A stretch of 64,000 nt of DNA, taken from Hetaerina americana. Lineage: Eukaryota; Arthropoda; Insecta; Odonata; Calopterygidae. The stretch is from NCBI GenBank assembly GCA_022747635.1, contig JAKTNV010000005.1:88436969-88500968 (forward strand). The letters are read 5' to 3'. Positions 58,262-64,000 of the stretch are shown here, one piece after another; position 1 is the first letter of the stretch; each line of letters opens with the position of its first letter. The notes under the pieces were generated by a model, which was given only the letters and a program-made list of their open reading frames with translations, did no database searches and had not been told where the DNA came from. Position numbers and translations under genes: made by a program.

Positions 58262-58942
58262 GGGACGTTTTTCGATATGCCACAAGTATTTGGGATCCGT
58301 GGGAGAAAATTTGGCAAAAAGAATTAGATAAATCCAGAGAAAATCCGCTAGATTCGTTAAAAATTGTTATGATAAGAACACAAGTGTGACAGGTCTCTTA
58401 GGGGAATTAGGCTGGGAACCACTTGAAGTGCGGAGAGAACAAGCGAGGCTTAGACTTTTAGAAAGGTTCAGAACAAACGAGTTTAACTATGACACTGAAG
58501 GAATTATAATGGCCCCACACTACTTTGGTAGATCAGACCACAAAGATAAACTAAGGGAGATAGATTCCAGGACCGATAGGTACAAATACTCATTCTTTCC
58601 CCGAACAATCAGAAATCATAATAGTAAGAAACCGAAGTCAATTTAGAAATATTGAAAACATTGAATTTACAAGTCGGAGCAAAGTTAAACACTGCAAAGC
58701 TGTTAGGTATACTTTCAGGTGCATGTGTATGTAAGATGTAGTTTGAGTGTTTGCATGTGTGTGCAATGTAAGTGTTCATGCATGTATGTATGCCATGTTT
58801 TTTTTTGTGGATATATGATTTTGTGGTTATTGCATGCGGTTTTTTTTTCTTTTTCTTTTCTAAATTACGGGTGGTGTCCTAACACCCCCCGCCACACGCC
58901 CTTACGGCGGCTTGCGGGGTATTAAGTGGATGTAGATGAAGT
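58262..58942 (+). mobile_element. CR1-like LINE, subfamily A, sense C-terminus plus complete 3' end
   Basis: It starts near YATSIWDPWEKIWQKELD and shifts frame to 58386-58646 (TGLLGELGWEPLEVRREQAR, then GIIMAPHYFGRSDHKDKLRE and a stop). A roughly 290-base 3'UTR ends in the terminal hairpin (CCCCGCCACACGCCC, then GGCGGCTTGCGGGG) and a GTGGATGTAGATG tail. This sense copy shows that the short hairpin repeats elsewhere are 3' LINE ends. It lies just downstream of tRNA-His. Confidence 0.82.
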
Positions 58943-58944
58943 AG

Positions 58945-59110
58945 ATACAGGAGACGCAGAGAGGCAATGGTTAATCGTGGAAGCGGTAATAAGAGGGGAG
59001 AATGGTGGGAATGCGAGGTAGGACAAGGAAAAGATTGGGCTTATTGAATGGAATTGAGGGAGGTAGGAGTTATGCAGTGCTAAAGAATGAGTTAGTGACT
59101 TAGGTAGTAT
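58945..59110 (+). mobile_element. RTE-like LINE tail remnant
   Basis: The sequence reads approximately AVIRGENGGN, then GKIGLLNGIEGGRSYAVLKNEL, the same C-terminal pattern as the 2365 copy. It directly abuts the CR1-like tail. Confidence 0.6.
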
Positions 59111-62100
59111 GCAGTTTAAGGAAAGTTTGTGTCGTGTTAACTTACTAGTACAGTGATGTGTAGCCACCGGGTCCATGAAATACGTACTATAAGGCGGCAG
59201 ACTGCTGCTTAATGATACTGTTAGCACCTTTCTTTCATCGAATACACTTACACCTAAATATGAGGATGGGATTAGTTTATTGTTGCGTCTTCCTAAATCT
59301 CGTCTATTAGTCCTAATTGGCTCAATTGTCTTTTTTTTCTTAAATCCTAATACTATATTCCTAATTGACTCAATTGTCTGTGTTTGTTTTGTATCGGTTT
59401 CCACAAAATTTAATTTTAAGTCCGGTGAATTCATGCGAAACATTGGGTAGAAATTTAATAATATAAGTTTATCATTTCATCCCGTGGCCTGCAAGACAGC
59501 CGTAAAACTTGCTCTTTTCAAAGGCCTAATGCTCTTCATGTTCGTGTATTGCATAGAGAAACACAAAATATTAGTTACATTATCAAAATTCCGTGCTCCC
59601 GTTATGGATGATTAATTTACTTGTCCACTTTACTTTTTGGCTTTTATCATTTACCTGAAATCATATTTTATACATTCATCTCTCCATGAATTTCTGGTAG
59701 CTAGGTCATACCCTCCAGGTTTTAACCTGCCTGTCCTCAGGAAAGGTTAAATATTATTAGAGAAAATATTTATCGGTTCTTTTGTTGGAATCTGAAATTA
59801 ATCCTAATGTTAGAGAGAATGGTGAACGAGTAAGCGATATCAAATATCTTCACTGCGATGATGTCCGAATCCCATAAGAAGGAGACCAACATATTGACCA
59901 CACGACAATGAAAATACGATCTGACGCATTCAAGGGGTAAAATAAAAAATTAGTTTATGAAAAAGAGACGCGAGTGAAAATAAGTTAAAGGGCAGACCCC
60001 ATTTACAGTTATATATGTAATCATCGTGAATCATAACGAAAGAATTGTTGAGTTAGCAACAGCGAGGCCTTCGGGGTTGGGAATTCTCCAAGAAAGGCGC
60101 TGCTTCGACAGTATTGAAATTGTGATTTGAAGTTTCAGAATCGTAGCACGTGGACGAGTCATTACACATAACGATCGTTTTGCCTTAATGTATGACAAGT
60201 GCAAGTATGAATTGCATATTTTGCGTGGTGCTCCAAATGAGGTCGAAGCCGTCAGTCGCGCGGTGCGTAGTATGCGGTATAAAAGTTCTTGGTTATAGAA
60301 AATGTGCTGTTTGTGGAATCCGATTGATATTTTACCCTAAGAATTGGAGTTGCTTAAATGCTGTTTTCCTCCTCCCATGCGTTCAGTTCGTTCGCATTGT
60401 GCTAGAAGCGATTTTGTGTTGCCTGCCTGAGATTATTATTGTGTACCTTTCGTTGAGGCTAAGATAAACACGACAATTTTAATAGTTAACTGTTTAATTT
60501 GCATTTGTTTCACGATTTTCCCTTGCTCCAAAGAGAGAATAAATTTGGCTAAGGCGGTGTGAAGTATCAGGTACATTGATACGATGGTGATTAGTGGAAA
60601 CTTGATCATACTAAATGTAGACGGCATAATGGCACTTTGAAGAAGAAAATTTGACTTTGTAACAATTTAGAAATTTGTACCAATGGTTTGTAGAGATCTT
60701 GGTGAAAGTTTTTTGGTGAAAATATTAGTTGTGGTTTACTGATAAAGAATGGAGATGCAGTTTTCTTTGCATAACTTAGTAGGTGGGCTCGGAGCGCAGA
60801 AAATTATGATCCTCATTGTTTCAACGATATTACTATTTGATTTATTTGTATAAAATAATGAGTTTCACTGTCAATGAGTCGAGTCAGTATCCCTCAAAAT
60901 TCGGTCGAGTGCTTTAGTGAAGTGAATTTACCCAGACCCCCCTCGGTCGCCACTGGGGATTTGCGAGAGGAAGGAACAAGGGTGAATCATCTTAAGACCA
61001 CCGAATAAATAAGCTTAGTGCAGTCATCCATGAGCTATCTCACGATTTCTAAGCTGAATGCAACTGGCAGATTCGGGGAGAGTTAAGAAAAGAATAATGC
61101 GAAAGTTGGGAGTGAGAATAGGTGTGTAAAGGAATTGAATAATTGGTGAAGGCGGCGGATTTGATGTAGTAAAGGCGATTATTCATTCGGCTGGATAGGG
61201 TAGGTGGTGATGAATTTGACGATGTAGAAGGGGCAGATGCTACGCATGATAGTTGGTCAATGGCATTTTTGAATGTTCAAGTGTCTTGGGATGGAATGTT
61301 CGGCCCCGGGAATGAGTCCGGAGGGAGGGGTTGCGACAAGTGCAGCCCTTTGGACGAGGGTGATTGGGATCGGTGTGTGAAGTGGGCGTATTAGATGAGG
61401 ACTCAGCGGGTTTGATACGTCGCTTGAATTCAGGAAGATTATTGATTGTTCCCAAGAGGATATAAATCTCGCCTCACATACTTCCCTTGCAAACGATAAT
61501 TCCTGAGAAGTGTATGAGCCAACGCTGCCCTAATATGCATTTAGGTAAATATAAGTTATGTACTACCTTTTTTCGGCTTCCCAGTAGTCGTCGAGGCGTG
61601 AATCGATGTTAATCTCGGTCGACGCGTTCGCTGCAAGAGGCTCGAGTTCGAATACTTGTGGCAGTCGCAGTCGAAATGATTCCTTGGTGTTGGTCCACGC
61701 TTTCTTAAATTACAGAATGTTAAATATATCTGTATATGTGCCCACCGGCTCGATTGGTTTTATTACTGAGATTGCGGAAATTATTTTTCTTAGAAATTTG
61801 AAGTTGATCTCCACCGTTAACAGGAATCTTGGTCTTCTATATCTCATATATTAAGGTTAATGTCCAGCTTTTGTGAAATATCGTAAAGATATTGGATCTC
61901 AAAGGTCTTGTGACCTTCTCTGTATTTAGTTGCTCATAATTGTTTGGGTTGCGTAATTGGTTGACCGATAATATAATTCGTTTTACACATAGCCAATCTT
62001 CTCATTTGAATAAAAAACACTCGGTGGTGATTTTATTAACCTTGGATTTATTAGTTCTCTATAACTATTGTGGGGTAAATTATAAAGAGAAGTACAAGGT

Positions 62101-63988
62101 GTAATTTGTGCTAAGCTAGCTGTAAACTTAAGCACGAGTGTAAGCACACATGCGACTGCTATTATATTGGTCGCATTATTTTGCAATCCCACACGTCCAG
62201 TGCTTTGCGTCATTTTTGTGTCCTAATGCCAAAGTGTGAAGAATTGCGCGAAAGACCTTTACGTCACAATCTTTCAAATTTTGGAAATTTAATGGGAAGA
62301 ATATTTCTATGAACGTAGGGGTCAGAATGTGTATATTATACGCAATTAAAAAACTTACTAGGAGTAAAGTATCCTGATACGGGTCCTTAGCTGTAACCTG
62401 CGGCTGTTGTGGGAAGAATTTTATTCATTTAGTAAAACTTGCACAACAGTTCAGTTTATGTTTCGCGCCAAAAAGTTTTGTTTTCTTGTTCAGAGACTGA
62501 ATTGAGGGCTTGCAGCAATTCCCATTGTCAAAATAAGATTTATATTTAGGAAGTAGCCATGTTTCCCGAATTTCGTTTGTTTCAGACCCATGTCGATTTC
62601 TAATGTTATCTCGGCGTGGAGGGAAGGCCTGAGAGGTCGGGGGTCAAATCGCAGAGCCACGATTTCCCTGGTCGTCCGTTGCCTTATCGGCTTTCTTCGA
62701 AGTATTTTATTTTCCACTTGAGTTTCCTGATACTAAGTCTCAAATGGTAAATCGACTTCCAGTTATTCCAATCAAACTCGCTTGCAGTGAAATTCAAGAA
62801 TAATTTCTCATGAAATGCAAGAAAAAATAGCTCCTTAAAAAACGCTTGTCTGGTGGATATTAACACAATAGCTATTATGCAATACCTAGTTCTACTCGGG
62901 AGTCGCTCAATATTGAGCTGATGTACAATCAATGTGCAAATAGTATTTTAAAAGGTAAGATTGCCATTTAAAGTATAGCTTGTCATTACAACATTTTTAA
63001 AAAGCCCCTGTTACTCCTTGGGGTGCCTGGAAGCCATCTACATCTCTGTATAAGTGTGTATCACATAAAACATCCCTAGTTCAGCCTATTGATTATTCCT
63101 TCGATAGTTGTCAATTTTTGAGATTTGAGAATCAGTGAGTGATTATTTCATAGGGTCGTAATGCTCCTACAAGTCTGCACTAGATGAAGAGTTCTCGGCT
63201 TTTCGTGGCGTTGGTCAGGACCGACGTTTACATGGTCGAGTGACGTCTACTACGCCAAGCGCTGCTACTCAGCGGGAAACCCAACAACTCGATTTTAATC
63301 ATTGGGATAGCATAGGATACTTCATTGCAAACCTGCTGTTCAAAATTTGGTAATCAAGGCCAAATATTTATATCTGCATACAGAGATGTATTACAGATAG
63401 CTAGAGTACTATGAGATGTATTACAGATATTAGAGATGAATTGCAGATAGCTCGAAGAAGCTATATACAACCTATAGCTACAGTCTATAGGGCCTATATT
63501 AATAGCGTTAGGGTTTTTAATTCTTAATAGATTAGGGCGTTTATGTTACATTATTTCATCACAAACATTTACATTATTTTAATACAAACAAACTCATGGA
63601 AAATCTGATGCTATTTAAATTATAACAGTGGAGTTATGGTCTCCGATGAGGATTAATGAGGAACTATAGAAATTTTATTTCAGTGCTTCGAAATCCCACT
63701 CGTAGGACGGGTGGTAATTTTGGTTTCAAAAGTAATTTTTTTATTTGAAGGAATTTAGTACTGTCAGAATTGTAACCTCAAAGTTTTAAAACGTAAGCTA
63801 TCCGCACGGTTAAGGGAAATATTTTCTCAAAGTTTGGTTCCAATATGTCATAAATAATGGGAATGCAAAGGAATATGCTTACAGACCGTCAATTTAAGAT
63901 TTATAAGCTGTATTAAAACAAGTAACACAAACATTTAATATTGCTTTACATAAGCAACCAGCTGGTCTTTGCGGTAGCCAATCATATA
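59111..63988. other. no recognised gene
   Basis: This is the longest unannotated stretch. The minus-strand frame near 59160-59440 looks retroelement-like but cannot be classified. The frame at 60192-60467 has a C-x2-C, C-x2-C pattern of doubtful meaning. The stretch at 63005-63060 may hold a decayed LINE tail. Confidence 0.45.
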
Positions 63989-64000
63989 CGAGGGTCATCC
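63989..64000 (+). mobile_element. possible mariner terminal repeat at window edge
   Basis: TA followed by CGAGGGTCATCC resembles the start of the mariner at 32787. Only twelve bases are visible. Confidence 0.3.

Noticed and set aside
60192..60467. Cys-rich frame with CVVCG and CAVCG
   Set aside because: The spacing looks like a zinc ribbon, but only one pair of motifs exists, the rest is hydrophobic and there is no gene context.
61600..61680. B-box-like AGTTCGAATAC suggesting another tRNA or SINE
   Set aside because: No cloverleaf can be folded, no A box is visible and there is no match to the SINE body.
1..64000. CRISPR arrays, operons or prophage
   Set aside because: No regularly spaced direct repeats and no dense co-directional genes; the sequence is clearly animal nuclear DNA.

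Overview
The window looks like animal nuclear DNA, most likely from an insect. It has long AT-rich non-coding stretches, spliced genes, mariner transposons, non-LTR retrotransposon remnants, a tRNA-derived SINE family, and two secreted-type GMC oxidoreductases of the kind that occur in clusters in insect genomes. Nothing in it is bacterial: there are no operons, ribosome binding sites or CRISPR array. I cannot name the species or the order from the sequence.

Only two protein-coding genes are convincing. Both are on the minus strand, about 39 kb apart. The first (12137-15131) is a two-exon GMC oxidoreductase of 629 residues with a phase-0 intron just after the FAD-binding glycine loop. The second (54380-56254) is a 624-residue paralogue whose coding region is uninterrupted across that same position. 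Each start codon sits just behind a strong splice acceptor, so each probably has an upstream 5'UTR exon that I cannot place. Both proteins have a signal peptide or membrane anchor, the GxGxxG loop, both GMC signatures and a C-terminal His/His catalytic pair. They probably oxidise an extracellular sugar or alcohol, or a small hydrophobic substrate. One tRNA-His gene (58166-58237) is the only good RNA gene.

Most of the rest that can be recognised is mobile DNA. RTE/BovB-like LINE pieces lie at about 2.4-3.0, 4.3-5.0, 7.4-8.0, 20.6-22.9, 42.0-43.7, 44.6-44.8, 51.1-52.1 and 59.0 kb. CR1/Jockey-like LINE pieces, in at least two subfamilies with structured 3' ends, lie at about 8.2-9.6, 10.5-11.3, 18.1, 20.4, 23.0, 23.8-24.7, 34.1-35.0, 37.5, 39.1-40.3, 47.1-48.3, 57.1 and 58.3-58.9 kb. 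Two dead mariners lie at 3158-4276 and 32787-34100, and the tip of a possible third is at the right edge. A tRNA-headed SINE family has about six copies, and several foldback or hairpin elements are present. Nesting is common: a hairpin element inside a mariner, a SINE inside a LINE, a palindrome in the first GMC intron, and a 228-bp element with a tRNA-like core inside a LINE, bounded by a perfect 12-bp target duplication.

Two CpG-rich blocks near 28.3-28.7 and 29.5-29.8 kb, each ending in a good splice-donor consensus, are the best candidates for promoters or first exons of a gene whose other exons I cannot see. Long stretches (about 5.0-7.4, 17.1-18.1, 18.7-20.4, 24.7-26.5, 29.8-32.8, 35.2-37.5, 45.5-47.1, 48.3-51.1, 52.1-54.4 and 59.1-64.0 kb) hold nothing I recognise.
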